The position numbers and the translations under genes were made by a program. Positions 9,306 to 20,151 of a stretch of DNA of 63,007 nucleotides are shown here, in pieces (within the stretch, counting starts at the first letter, position 1; the number at the start of each line of letters is the position of its first letter). The DNA lies in NCBI GenBank assembly GCA_003427395.1, contig BFEA01000284.1, positions 1,778,496-1,841,502 of the forward strand, given 5' to 3'. The notes under the pieces are model-generated. The model worked only from the letters and a program-made list of their open reading frames with translations, had not been told where the DNA came from and did no database searches. This DNA is from Chara braunii (lineage: Eukaryota; Streptophyta; Charophyceae; Charales; Characeae).

Positions 9306-11354
9306 CCCTTGTGGTTTAGGGTGCAGGGTTGGGGCCAATTCATGGCTGCTAGCCCAGTACAGTCCAGGGAGATCCTCACAGGAACCTTCAGGGATTTTCA
9401 CCCTACCATCCTTGCCCCTGTTCAGGAAAACACAGTCAGGTCAATACATGTCAGTCTCGCGCAGCGGCTTCAGCCGGGCCCCACCAGTACACCACGGCAG
9501 CAGGAATAGTTGTGTACGAATGAGCAGTCTACGTATCAGGCCACATTGCCAAGGCGGCATGAACTCAGCCAGGAACATTGTACCGGTGCGGTGGTCTGCG
9601 CTCACTTGTGTCGGGCAAACCGTTCTTTGTTTTTGTTTTTCGTCAGCCGAACTGTTACTACAGCCGCAAAGTCGAGAAATTTGGTTACATCTTCTCAAAG
9701 ACAAAAGAAGGCATTCTCTTCTCCTTTTTCACCAACGAAAGGGCAATGGCCCCTCGCAATTCGTATTGCATCTAATCGGACTATCCGTCTGTTCACCACC
9801 AGTTACCTGTGCCTACCATTCTGCCCCTGGGCAGAAATGTAGAAGGGCCGTTATCTTCTAGACTAGACATCCCTGACGGAAAACACGGGTCTGGTCTAAA
9901 TGGGAAATAACAATAAATGACAATTTGACAAAAGAACAACAACAGAAATCCAACCATCGAAGGTCCAGTGCTTCGCAGTTGAGTACAGTATTCGCCTCTC
10001 CATTTCATCACAAACCCATCCATCCGTTTTCGGTGTCCCGATGAGGCTTGTGTCAGTTCGCAACTAGTCCATCGACCAAACCAAACCAACCCACCCATCG
10101 TCCTCTCAAACTTAGAACGACCAAACCAAACCAACCCACCCATCGTCCTCTCAAACTTAGATTTCCTCTGCCTCATCCTCCTCCTCCAACTAACTGCCCG
10201 CCAACCAGCCAGCCAGACATGGACCCTAGTAGTTCCCTTACGGCGGTCATCGCTGCTTGCTAGCCACCATTACTCTTTGTGATGCTATTAACTGTAGTAT
10301 GGCTCGATGCGTGATTAATGTAGTGTAGTATGTTTGTGATGCGATTATTGTATGTATGGATCGCTGTGTGCTTTCAACCATTTTTCACACTACATCTGGG
10401 ATGAACGTCGTTTCCCCCTTCCGACGAACAGTGGCACGTGGCAGCTACACTTACAGCGCATGCCGCTTTCATCTGCAGATCTGCAGTACAAGACCGTGCA
10501 ACAATGACTGCTCACTTGGACTTAAAAACCCGCCCGCCAGGCCCATTACCACCTTTTCGAAAACAACGACACACAGACAGCAAAAGGCACGTTATGGAGT
10601 TGACATCCAGCTGAGCCGTGCAAAGCATCGTAATCGTACATGTAGAAACACAACTGGTGGTTGGAGCGCAACAAGCAGATATTGGCCGCCGCTCCACTAG
10701 TCAACACATGCAGAAAAGACTTAAAATATGGCATTGAATCTTTCCATGTGCTAGCGGAGGATTCACTCATATTTTGCACATTGGGATGAACTGCACCTTG
10801 TGGTCCTCCATCTCGTGCTACGTGCTGCCTGTCGTCAAGGAAGCACGAGGGCGAGACGGAGCACCACAGAAAGCACTTAGCCTCCAGCTTAGCCGTGAGA
10901 ACTGTAGCACATATAGACGCGAAATCGGTAAGGCTTAAAGCGCGAATCGATATCCAAATCCAACGCAGACGTTGAAAACACTTATTACTCATCGACTGAG
11001 ATCAAAATCGCTGCACGCTCCTCTCTCGGCCAGCAGCACTGCATCGTCCACAGACAAAGAAAGAATGCACATATGTACACGTCTAGAGCTGCTGCTTCTC
11101 CTTGTCACTCGCAAGGGCCCAGTCACGTAGCAGGACTTCATCATCCATACTGCCACCGTTCTCCTCTTCCGTCACACCCGTTCACTCTTCCCTCCCTCAT
11201 TCTGCCGCCATCTCCTCTCCTCTTCTATATGACAATCGTGCACAACGTTAGATGCGTTGTGTACAAGCTCGGTTACCGTACACCTTTATTTGTTCTTTCC
11301 TTCCGGGCGCCCGTGGATACCACGTGCTATCACCACCACCATTCGGCGATATAG
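9306..11354. other. Intergenic stretch with a short tandem duplication
   Basis: No gene is recognised. At 10075-10160 a unit of about 44 bases (CGACCAAACCAAACCAACCC ... CTCAAACTTAGA) is repeated twice. A motif with TTTGCACATT near 10770-10790 recurs in related form at 11430-11450 and 56190-56212. Confidence 0.4.
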
Positions 11355-11473
11355 GGCCTCACCGCACCACTCACCAAATGTGAGAAAGGCAAAAATATGG
11401 CGGGAACATCTTTATACGTTCTAGCAGGAGATGCATTCTCGTTTTGCGCATTGGTGAGTGGTGCGGTGAGGCC
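11355..11473. repeat. Perfect 23-bp inverted repeat (foldback)
   Basis: GGCCTCACCGCACCACTCAC with CAA (11355-11377) is exactly complementary to 11451-11473. The 73-base centre also pairs weakly next to the stem. It could be a small foldback element or a hairpin RNA precursor. Confidence 0.8.
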
Positions 11474-11782
11474 AACCGTCTTCTTCTGTCCTCCTGCGTA
11501 TCCCTCTCCTCCCCCACTCTTCAACCTTCGCCGTCGCCATTTCATTCAAGACGACACCCCGTTTCTACTCCCTTCTTACTCTTACAACGCTACAACTTAC
11601 TCTTACAACTCTACTGCAATTGCAATGATCGATTCTCTCTCTCTTATCCCTGCTCTCTCTCTGCAGAACTGAAAGCTCTAACCGTGTCACAGCCATAGCA
11701 TTTGTGTTAGAGACAAAGTATGAAGTAACCAGTATCCCTCTCGTCTTCCAAGTGCCGTCTTGCCTCGATAAAATCTGAGGTA

Positions 11783-11786
<4 letters not shown>

Positions 11787-11847
<61 letters not shown>
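11787..11847. repeat. (CT)n microsatellite
   Basis: About 30 uninterrupted CT dinucleotides. Open frames of Arg-Glu or Ser-Leu repeats across it are artefacts. Confidence 0.95.
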
Positions 11848-11849
<2 letters not shown>

Positions 11850-12328
11850 AAGTAACGTGTTGTTTCCCGCTGCGTGACCGACGCACGACACTGGCAGCGA
11901 CCGATCGGTCGCTCTCACTGACAATGGGATCATCAGTTGGTTTACGGCGGCACTTCACTTCACTTCATTCCTGCGGCCTGTGGAAAGGCCAACTGCGACC
12001 AGCAATTTACACGCATGAATCCCTTCTCGCTGCCTTACCCCAACTAAATTCACACACAAGGAGGAACAGAGAAAAGAAGAGTACCAAAACCGCAGGAGTG
12101 CGCACGCGACAAAATTGAAGGGGAAAGGAAGGAAACCCCGCAGAAATAGACGAAAGAAGCAAGGACGTGGAGATCAAGAGGAGGACGCAGTAACCGTGTC
12201 AGCGGGCAAACACAGCGAAAAGAGCATGACAAGGACACGGAGATAGTGGACACGGCATTGAGACTTGTTGACGCGCCATTGTATGTACGTAAACGATATC
12301 CACTCGCTCATTCAGATCATCCCTGCAG

Positions 12329-15300
12329 TCAGAAAGCCGCAGCGGTGGTGACCTTGGAGCGCTGGCTGTTCTTCCAGCCGCCGGCACGCCAGCGATCCTC
12401 GCTAGCAGTATCCCCCTTGGAATTGCCGACTCTACCCGCATACTCTTCCTCACTCTCGCTTCGTTCATCGTCCTCCGCCCACCCGCTGCTCCCTTCTGAC
12501 ATCTCCTCCCTTCCGTTGGACTCCACACTCCCGCCACGGCTGCCGCTCCATCTCAGTCCCATTCCGCCCGCTGCTTCCTTGAGTTGTTGCGGCGGCTGTT
12601 CTTCATCTGATCCCCCTGAGCTTTCATTAACCGATCCAACCTCCGCGCCCTCTTCCTCTTTCGTCCGCGCACCAGCATCGCTGTCTTCCCATCCCTCCCC
12701 CACTTCCTGCCCCACATCCTCCTCCACCTCTTCACTAGAGGGGTCGACCGTTTCTCCGATCATACCTTCCTGTTGCCCACCATCTGCGTAGTAACCCAGC
12801 GCATCCTGAATTTCATAATAACCGCCTCGGCATGGAGAGCCCCCTCCCACCGCCGCCTCCGCCGCCGCCGTGAGCTCCATAGCTTCGTCGCCGCGGAGAG
12901 GAGAGCTGGACCCCGAAGTACTGGCTCTGCTAGTGCTCCACAGATCGTAATCCTGAAACCCAGCCACTCCTCCCACGGCCCCATGAACCGTCGAAATAGG
13001 GCCCCTGCTGGACCAACCGCCACCCCCCAACCGTCCCCCAGATGATCCCCCACTCTCTCCTCCGCTGCTATAATTGCTCCCGCCCACATCACTTCCCCAA
13101 CCGGCAATTCCATACCCTCCGAACCTGAGGTGAACTGGGGACCACAGCACCCGCGGACTCCTATCTCCGGTCCCCGCACCATCTCCTCCCCCTCCCTCCG
13201 CTGGCGAACTCCTCTCCGCGGACTTCCGTCCTCTTTGTTGCTCCTCCCCCTGTCCCTGCTGCACCTGCGCCCGTCCCCCCGTCATTCCATACTCCTCCAT
13301 TTGGCTCCCGGTTCCGATCCCCGCGTCTCCATTCACATTCAAATCCGCATTCGGGTTTGGCGGGACAGTGGCGTCCGTTGCGCGACCACCTCCCACTTGA
13401 TCAACCCCTCCCCCTCCGCCGCCCCCACCAGATTCCAGAAGCGTCTGCACCGTCGTGCCCGGAGGCACAGGCCACGGCCCCGCCATTCGACCGTCCGAGG
13501 CGATCAACGCCATCAGATCCTTCTGCGAGCCTTTTCTCTGAATCAATTGAAACATCCCCTTTGAGCTGACCGTGGCGCTCGGGTATTGACTCTGATACTC
13601 CAAGTACACCGGACGAACTGTGTTGGTCGCCACGTCGAGCAAGGACTCCCCCGATTCTCTCCTACGCAGACACCCGAAGACGGTGGCGTGAATCACCGCC
13701 AAACTCTTGTCCACATTCGTGTTGTCCACCTTGGGCACGAGGTGTTTGTCCGCGCGCTTGCATAGGTAGTCCTGGATCGTCCGGATGTTTCGTATATACT
13801 TAACGTATTTGTTCCGCGACGGCTCCAGTGTCATGTACTTGGCTCTCACCGCAAAACGTTCCAAGTGTTTGCTCTCGTTGCTGATGTACACTAGGAACGG
13901 AATCACGGACGGATGCGATTTCATCAGACCCATCACGAAGTTCAGACTCAAATGAACGCCTTCCACCACCACCGACTCCTTCCGCTTTTCGTATGTGCCG
14001 ATCAATCTATCCAAACTGTCAATCACCATCTCGCTCTGCGCCTTATACCCCTTAATGGTTCGCTTCTTATCCGCCCCGCTCGCGAAATCTCCTACACTAC
14101 CTCCTCCTCCACACATAGTAGCAGAAGTAAATGTTGCTGTCGCTCCGTCTGCTGGCCCTGCTGCCAACCCACAATAACCACCACCACCGCCACCACCACT
14201 CGAGCCACACTGCTGCCCAACCAAAGAAGAAGAAGAAGAAGAAGTTGGCGGTACATCGCCTCCGGTCGGAAGGGAGAGAGAGCCTCCACGTTCCGCTCCA
14301 ATACTTGCTCCAGAATCGCTGATACCCGACCGCATCATACAACGAGATCCACGTCCATTTTGCGTCGTCGTGCACTGAACCCCTTGCTTATTCTCGTCTT
14401 CTTCACCGTCATTTTTGCCACCTACTACTCCCCAATCTCCGTCGCCGCTGACACATCTGCGAAGTCTCCGATCCACCGCATCCTCCTCCAGGCTTTTCTC
14501 ATCCGTGGGATCATCGATCCGACCAGTCCCGTGTACCACATTCACGCCGCCGCTGTCACCTGGATGCCACCGTTGGTCCTTCTCCTCCTCCGTCGCAGAA
14601 GGTCTGTACCGAGGAGGAGGGTGCGAGGAAGCAGCAGAGGGATCATCAACCGTCACGTCCCCTCCTCCCTCTACCGGCTCCTTCTGTAAAAGACACTGCT
14701 TATTCCCAGGTACTTCCGACGACCTGCCGTTCAATCCAGCTGCCGCCCCTGCTTCTGTCCAGATCCCGACATCCATTTCACCGTCCCTCACCGGCGCTCT
14801 GCTTCCCCAAGCATAGCCGGCGCATGATGACGCTAGTGGCAATGGCGTTCCAGTTCTTTGCATCTCTCCTTTCGAACCCGCGCCAGAGCCGGCGCTCTCT
14901 TCAGGATCGGCTTTGCGTCCGCTGGACGGCGCTTTCACCGCTTCTACTGCGTCCATGTCGATGAACTCTCCTGCGTGATACGTCGACGCCCAAAGCAGCG
15001 GATTGTCCTTCTCGCTCACGAAGGAACGCATCATGTGCCGTATGGAATCGGAAGAGACCACGGTAGTGATCCCCAGACGACTGGCCAGTAGAGAGGCCAA
15101 CGTTGACTTGCCGCAACCGCTAGTCCCACAGAGCAACACTGTCACCGAACTTTTCCGCTCGCGAATTTTGCAAGCCAGCATCAGATCTGACCGCGTGTTC
15201 GGCGCGGCGTAGTGGTACTCGTTCAGCGCCTGACAAACTACATCCACAAAAGCTTCGCGATCGATCCTCACCATGCTCCCCGCCGTCGGATTTGCTTTTT

Positions 15301-16078
15301 TCTCCTTCTCCGTAATCGAGGTAGGAGATGGGGTGGCGGTTGTCATCCTCCTCCCTCGCTCGACGATCTCGCCATCGACACCCCAGGCCGCACTCGAGAT
15401 TGCCGCCTTGGTCCCCTCCGCAGAATTGCCACGATGGCGCTGCTGATGATACGCCTCCCCTCCCCGCCGTCCGATCTTACCAACTGATCTGACGATTCCA
15501 TCCCAGACACCGACACCCCTTTCGTCGCATCCGTCCGCACGGGGTCCCGGCGCAGCCTCGTCCGGGGCAAGAAGATGCCTACTCTCCGTTGATAATGCCC
15601 CCGCTCTGCGCTGAGGCTGCGGCGATGTGTCACCGCTCGGATCCTTTTCTCTCAATCTGGACTTGGTCGTCACTTCTGCGCTCGCAGATCTGCCACGTAG
15701 AAAGAGTCCGCGCGTTCGTGCGCGCCGTTTGCTCTCCGCCTCCATGCGCTTGCGCAACATCTGAAAGACAAGTGCGCTAACCTTGTGCGCGTGTCTAGGC
15801 TTGCAACCCATCAACTGCAAAGCCGATGCCAAAATCGAGCGGGTGTATCGAGATTCCGACACCCCCTGTCGCCGCCCTCCGCGTCCATCGGGGATGATGC
15901 CACTGCTGTTGTTACCGCCATTTTCCTCTCCGCTCCCACGGGGGTGCCGACCCAGCTGTTCCCCGCTGGCCGAACGACCTCCATTTCCGACTTGGCCCCC
16001 TCCCCCGCCTTTCCACACGCCTACCTCCTCGTCGTACACCACTATGTACACCAACCTCTGACTGTCATTGTCAGTCAT
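12329..16078 (-). CDS. P-loop NTPase, LPA1 / 2-phosphoglycerate kinase-like
   Basis: This is a single uninterrupted frame of 1249 residues. The frame opens upstream at 16135, but the codon there is GTG. The first ATG is at 16078, and a TATAAA lies at 16151-16156, so the 16078 start is preferred. Domains: an N-terminal VYIVVYDEE strand (about 10-18); the family's RYTRSILASALQLMGCKPRHA helix region (77-97); REAFVDVVCQALNEYHY (274-290); Walker A GTSGCGKST (318-326); VVSSDSIRHMM (340-350); a Gly/Ser-rich insert (about 385-670); then KGYKAQSEMVIDSLDRLI (676-693), VVVEGVHL (703-710) and the conserved SKHLERFAVRAKYMTLEP block (735-752). The tail from about 870 is low complexity. Plant members are roughly 700 residues, so this one is enlarged by disordered inserts. 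Rice LPA1 affects seed phytic acid; the archaeal relatives phosphorylate 2-phosphoglycerate. The substrate here is unknown. The gene looks intact. Confidence 0.88.
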   Translation of the reverse strand: MTDNDSQRLVYIVVYDEEVGVWKGGGGGQVGNGGRSASGEQLGRHPRGSGEENGGNNSSGIIPDGRGGRRQGVSESRYTRSILASALQLMGCKPRHAHKVSALVFQMLRKRMEAESKRRARTRGLFLRGRSASAEVTTKSRLREKDPSGDTSPQPQRRAGALSTESRHLLAPDEAAPGPRADGCDERGVGVWDGIVRSVGKIGRRGGEAYHQQRHRGNSAEGTKAAISSAAWGVDGEIVERGRRMTTATPSPTSITEKEKKANPTAGSMVRIDREAFVDVVCQALNEYHYAAPNTRSDLMLACKIRERKSSVTVLLCGTSGCGKSTLASLLASRLGITTVVSSDSIRHMMRSFVSEKDNPLLWASTYHAGEFIDMDAVEAVKAPSSGRKADPEESAGSGAGSKGEMQRTGTPLPLASSCAGYAWGSRAPVRDGEMDVGIWTEAGAAAGLNGRSSEVPGNKQCLLQKEPVEGGGDVTVDDPSAASSHPPPRYRPSATEEEKDQRWHPGDSGGVNVVHGTGRIDDPTDEKSLEEDAVDRRLRRCVSGDGDWGVVGGKNDGEEDENKQGVQCTTTQNGRGSRCMMRSGISDSGASIGAERGGSLSLPTGGDVPPTSSSSSSLVGQQCGSSGGGGGGGYCGLAAGPADGATATFTSATMCGGGGSVGDFASGADKKRTIKGYKAQSEMVIDSLDRLIGTYEKRKESVVVEGVHLSLNFVMGLMKSHPSVIPFLVYISNESKHLERFAVRAKYMTLEPSRNKYVKYIRNIRTIQDYLCKRADKHLVPKVDNTNVDKSLAVIHATVFGCLRRRESGESLLDVATNTVRPVYLEYQSQYPSATVSSKGMFQLIQRKGSQKDLMALIASDGRMAGPWPVPPGTTVQTLLESGGGGGGGGVDQVGGGRATDATVPPNPNADLNVNGDAGIGTGSQMEEYGMTGGRAQVQQGQGEEQQRGRKSAERSSPAEGGGGDGAGTGDRSPRVLWSPVHLRFGGYGIAGWGSDVGGSNYSSGGESGGSSGGRLGGGGWSSRGPISTVHGAVGGVAGFQDYDLWSTSRASTSGSSSPLRGDEAMELTAAAEAAVGGGSPCRGGYYEIQDALGYYADGGQQEGMIGETVDPSSEEVEEDVGQEVGEGWEDSDAGARTKEEEGAEVGSVNESSGGSDEEQPPQQLKEAAGGMGLRWSGSRGGSVESNGREEMSEGSSGWAEDDERSESEEEYAGRVGNSKGDTASEDRWRAGGWKNSQRSKVTTAAAF

Positions 16079-16150
16079 TTTCGAGCTGTCTGCCTTCCGT
16101 TTTTCTCTCCTCTTCCCCTTTTCCACGGGCTCCACGAGCCTTCACGCAGG

Positions 16151-16156
16151 TTTATA
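16151..16156 (-). promoter_or_regulatory. TATA box of the LPA1-like gene
   Basis: TATAAA on the minus strand, within GTTCTATAAACC, lies 73 bases before the ATG at 16078 and only 16 before the GTG at 16135. A start site about 25-30 bases downstream would exclude the GTG, supporting translation from 16078. Confidence 0.5.
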
Positions 16157-16408
16157 GAACACGCGGCTCTACCGTCGCCCCTTTCTCCGATGGGTTTCAA
16201 CGTGGCAACGAAATGATAAAGTTCTGAAAGAGTGCGACACGCGGCGCGACATTGCGTGTCGCGTCCGCTGTAACAACCCCACTACCAGTAGTATGTGGCC
16301 TCCGTGAACATGAACTCCAATAATTATGCAGGGCATCCATACTCCTCCCGAATCGGACAGACGCGAAAATGCTTGATCAACTGTGGGAAGCCAGGTTCGC
16401 TAGCTCCC

Positions 16409-16411
<3 letters not shown>

Positions 16412-16453
<42 letters not shown>

Positions 16454-16521
16454 ATACACATTCAGCCACACGGCGTATATACATTCAGCCACACGGCGTA
16501 TACACATTCAGCCACACGAAG
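16412..16521. repeat. (CT)n tract plus three 23-bp tandem units
   Basis: CT repeats (16412-16450) are followed by three units of TATACACATTCAGCCACACG plus three bases (16453-16521). Both lie upstream of the LPA1-like promoter. Confidence 0.85.
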
Positions 16522-17374
16522 TGTCGTCCAGTAAATGATTCGATTAATTTGCCGCCGTGAAGACCCAAAAAAAACGCTCATCTAGAGATCAATCCGTTCC
16601 ATGATCAATGCATGTACGCCCAGCTCCAGCGACATGCCACGATCTGACTAGTAGCCACTACATAAATTCAACGCTATGACCACACAATCCCTGCAAGAAG
16701 AACCTGACACTACTTGATCGATTCCCGGCAGACCACGACGATTGTACTGTTAGTAACCGAGAGCCCGCACGCCCCTTCTGGCGCGGCCCCACGGGAAACC
16801 GGCATTCGCAAGCGCCTCAGACAGTCTGATCGGTCCTGTTCAGATCCTATTCGTCGCGACTGTCGTCCTGTCAATACTGTCTGACAAAGACTAACATCCG
16901 CTCCCTCCCCATCCCTCGGTGCGACTGGTCTGACAATACCGTAATCCAGGGCAACTACTCCGTCTCGTGATCGATAGAAGCGCGGTGCGCTAACCGTCAT
17001 CGCACTCTTCGGGGCGCCGGGTGCACTCCCAGCCCTCATCACCCTGTCCCGGATGCAGGTTGCTATAGCCCTCATCGCACTGTTCGGGCCTCGAATCCCC
17101 ACGTGGGCGTCCGCCTTCTAGACGGCCACTGCGCACAACACTCGCGGCGGTCTCGAAGCGCAACTGTCAGCGAGTAAGATCGGCAAAGCTAGTTATGGGC
17201 TTTATAACGGGAAATTGACGTAACCGATCGGCGGTCAGCGGCTGTCCTGTTGTCAATGATCGTCACGACGAAAACCCGCAGGAGAAGAGGAGGAACATGA
17301 CCATTTGGTTCAATCGCTCACACTGACAACCTTACCACGAGTTAAGTGTATGCAGAATATATATTCAATATATC
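16522..17374. other. Intergenic stretch upstream of the LPA1-like gene
   Basis: No gene is recognised. A 130-codon minus-strand frame at 16710-17102 has no family features and is Arg/Ala-biased in a GC-rich context. Confidence 0.4.
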
Positions 17375-17470
17375 GTCAAACAGAGCTGCCCGGTAAACCG
17401 TACGCAGAGAGGGAGAAGAGGACAACAAACGAGGGGCTGTGATAAACTGTTTCGTCGGAGTTTCACCGAC
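17375..17470. repeat. Dispersed repeat copy (GACAACAAACGAGGGGCTGT family)
   Basis: The core GACAACAAACGAGGGGCTGT, flanked by CAGAGAGGGAGAAGAG on the left and CTGTTTCGTCGGAGTTTCAC on the right, recurs at 41455-41540 and 41876-41958. Confidence 0.7.
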
Positions 17471-17489
17471 TCATTATTATTTTGTAAAT

Positions 17490-17570
17490 TTTCGAAATGC
17501 CCCTCGGACTTCTTTTCGTTTGCTGTATGCCCCTCGGACTTCTATTCGTTTGCTGTATGCCCCTCGGACG
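17490..17570. repeat. 31-bp tandem repeat
   Basis: ATGCCCCTCGGACTTCT followed by ATTCGTTTGCTGT-like sequence is repeated two and a half times. Confidence 0.7.
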
Positions 17571-18557
17571 GCCGACTACCCTGTCGCGCCGCTTGCACAA
17601 TGACTGCAGGTTCCGAAAAACCCCTGGGCCTCAGAATGTTCAATATGCCCCTACCTGACTTGTTCCAACTTTCCAGTGTGCCCCGGTGGCTCCCCTCCCA
17701 GCGCCAGGGGAAAGGCCGAGTGCCACCAACGGCCACAGGGCATGCTGGAAAGTTTCACCCCTTACTGACAGGGGCCTGCAGGAAACTTTAGAGGCCCCAG
17801 CGGCACAACAGGGTAAGTCTGCCATCGGAGGAGCATGCCGTAACTAAATGGAAGTCAGAGGGGTATTTCGAAAATATTCCCATTTTAATTATGTATGTGC
17901 AACTATGTATATGTATATATTGGACACCATCCAGGGCCTCATCATTGGATGTACAGTAGACAAATCATTTGTGCCAAGGTCCATGAGGCAGAGGATAACT
18001 TGCAGCAATGTGCAGCAATGCACAGCAATGTGAGCCACCAGATTTTGAAAGTAGGTGGCCACGATGAGCCCGGGAAGCTTTTCTAGTCACTGGGCCAGTG
18101 GGCATGCAGGAGCAGCACTGGCCTCGACAAGTGCAACCCCAACGACAAGTGCAACCCCAACGCATAGACTAGAAAAAGAGAGTGTGCTGATTCATCCTGT
18201 GTTCTTGGATGTTGCTGACTATTCTAGCATGGCACCAGCCCGCTATTGGCCCTGTGCCGAACTGCCGCACAGGCAATTGGCAATTGGCAACCAGTACACT
18301 GCATTTATACACCCCAAGTCAAATCATTGTTCGTCGTTGGTCTGACTGGTCATAGATAGAATAGCAGTCATGGGAAGGGTATGTGGATTTAAGGGTGGGC
18401 TATGGAGGGGTTTGGCGCGGGTCGCAGGGAGGACTGACTAACGGTGAGGGCAAGGATATGCAGCCCGTAGGTTTTTTTTTTTGTTTTTTTTACAAAACAT
18501 TCAGTCCATGGGCACCAACCAGCTGAAATAGTCGATTGGATCCTCTCAGGTGGTACT
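17571..18557. other. Intergenic stretch, nothing recognised
   Basis: Short CAGCAATG and CGACAAGTGCAACCCCAA tandem repeats occur at 18002-18027 and 18123-18158. No coding signature is seen. Confidence 0.4.
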
Positions 18558-18990
18558 AGGTGCTCGTTAGACACTCCTCGGGCACATAAATCCCCCCGAG
18601 CAAATTATCGTTTCACCTATCCTCGGGGATGAAAACTGAAAAACAAATATGCAAACATTTCCTCGGGGAATCCTCGGGGCGTCCTTGGGCTACAGGCATT
18701 TGGTGGCGATCCCCAAGGGACCTCCCAAGGTCACTCGGAGGTCAAGGATCCGCGTTAATCCGAGCAGCGCCGACAAGCATCGTCGATACAACATTTATGG
18801 TGGGCTGGTCCATAGGAGTGCCGACGGGCCGCCACCAAGACATCTTCGATCATCAACATTCGCCTTCAAGGAACCTTACGCCAACCGTTGAGGACCGATC
18901 GGCCTCCACGAACGTCCTCAAGCATTGTTCTCCCTCGCAGTGCATGCTGCAAAATGTAAAGGGGTCCAACGGTTGGCGAAATTGAATATT
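18558..18990. mobile_element. Left end of a second TIR element of the 4.3 kb family
   Basis: AGGTGCTCGTTAGACACTCC at 18558-18577 matches the TIR at 4280 apart from small changes. It is followed by the same type of subterminal words (CCTCGGGG, CCTCGGGGATG). No matching right end was found, so the element is truncated or its other end has diverged. The frameshifted gene at 20.15-20.85 kb could be its cargo. Confidence 0.6.
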
Positions 18991-19140
18991 TTAGTCGACA
19001 CACCTTTCGATTACCCACTGTACTCCACGATGTAAACGTTAGAGGGATTTTGTCAGATGCTTCCGTCTGTCGTTTGCTCCCCTTTTCGTCGTCGTTTGCT
19101 CACAAGCGGTCAACGCCTTGCTGAATCCTCACCAAAAGTA

Positions 19141-19475
19141 ATTCTGAAGTGGGAAAAAACGATTTTGGAGTTTTCTAAAATCGAGTTTCAACGATTTAAA
19201 AGGTGTTGAAAATTATGAATGCCCCTCCATTGGATAATGTTGAACATTATAAAAATTTTGGGTGTTGAAAATGTTGAATATTTTGAATGCCCCTCTTATA
19301 TCCCAATGCAAATAGACGTTGAAGATTCTGAAAATTTTGAACTGGTGAAGATGATGAAAATTTTGAACACTCCCCCGAGGCATCCGGATGAAGTTTCACA
19401 CTGAAGATTTTGAAAATTATGAACTGGTGAAGATGTTGAAAGTTTTGAACCTCCCCCGCCTTCCCCTATTTTGTT
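19141..19475. repeat. Degenerate GAAGATTTTGAAAATT repeats
   Basis: AT-rich words such as GTTGAAAATTATGAATGCCC and GAAGATTCTGAAAATTTTGA recur irregularly to about 19450 and reappear at 19755-19820, on either side of the MITE. Confidence 0.55.
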
Positions 19476-19483
19476 TTCCTTAA

Positions 19484-19688
19484 ACCACTAGTACCTTTGA
19501 CGCGTGGAAAAAAAGCGGGCCTCCGGTGGGCCTGCCGCCTCCGACCTTTTCGGAGGCCGAAACGAAATGACGGTCGCCAATCAGATTTATCAATGGCAGC
19601 CATCGCCGAGCCCGACCTTCGAAACTTTAGGAGTTTGGGAAAACGTCCACTTTTCCCTATTTTCCCACGCTCCAAAGGTACTAGTGGT
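19484..19688. mobile_element. 205-bp MITE with TTAA flanks
   Basis: Terminal repeats ACCACTAGTACCTTTG... (19484-19507) and its complement (19665-19688) agree at 22 of 24 positions. TTAA stands directly outside each end (19480-19483 and 19689-19692). TTAA duplication is typical of the piggyBac superfamily. There is no coding capacity. Related termini (TTAA-ACCACCAGTACC) lie at 44817 and 62850. Confidence 0.75.
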
Positions 19689-20151
19689 TTAAGGAGGGGT
19701 TGTTCATAATTTTCAGCACCTTCACCACTTCATCAATTTAAGAAATTTCATAGTTTAGATGTAGATTAAAGTTGAAGATTCTGAAAACTTTGAAGTGGTG
19801 AAGATGCTAAAAAACCTGAACCCCCACCCCTTCCCTCTGTTTTGTTTTGTTTTGCGGGGGGGGTGTTCAAAACTTAAATACCTATGTAAATATTGCATGT
19901 TAGTGGACTCGTTAACCACCTCATCGTTTGTTGGAGGTGTGTTGTCCTCGGGTAGCTACCGCCCTTCCCCACGTGTCGTTCATGACCGACATCGAAGGTT
20001 GTCGCTGCTGCTCGTGGTCGTCATTTTACTTATCATTGTCATTGTCTTCCACGTGTGCATACTAAGCAGGGTGACTGGACGTACGAGCAAGAGGCGGTTT
20101 GCGAAGAAGGACTTCAACATGGACAAACGACAGACGAAGAGTCGGACATAG

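Noticed and set aside
10546-10992. Minus-strand frame of 148 codons with Cys residues
   Set aside because: Cysteines do not form a known zinc-binding pattern and no homologous stretch is recognised.
12246-16061. Several plus-strand frames of 70-258 codons across the LPA1-like gene
   Set aside because: They are the antisense of a conserved coding region, have Ser/Pro/Arg-biased composition and carry no family motif.
16710-17102. Minus-strand frame of 130 codons
   Set aside because: Overlaps GC-rich spacer, no motif and no plausible start context.
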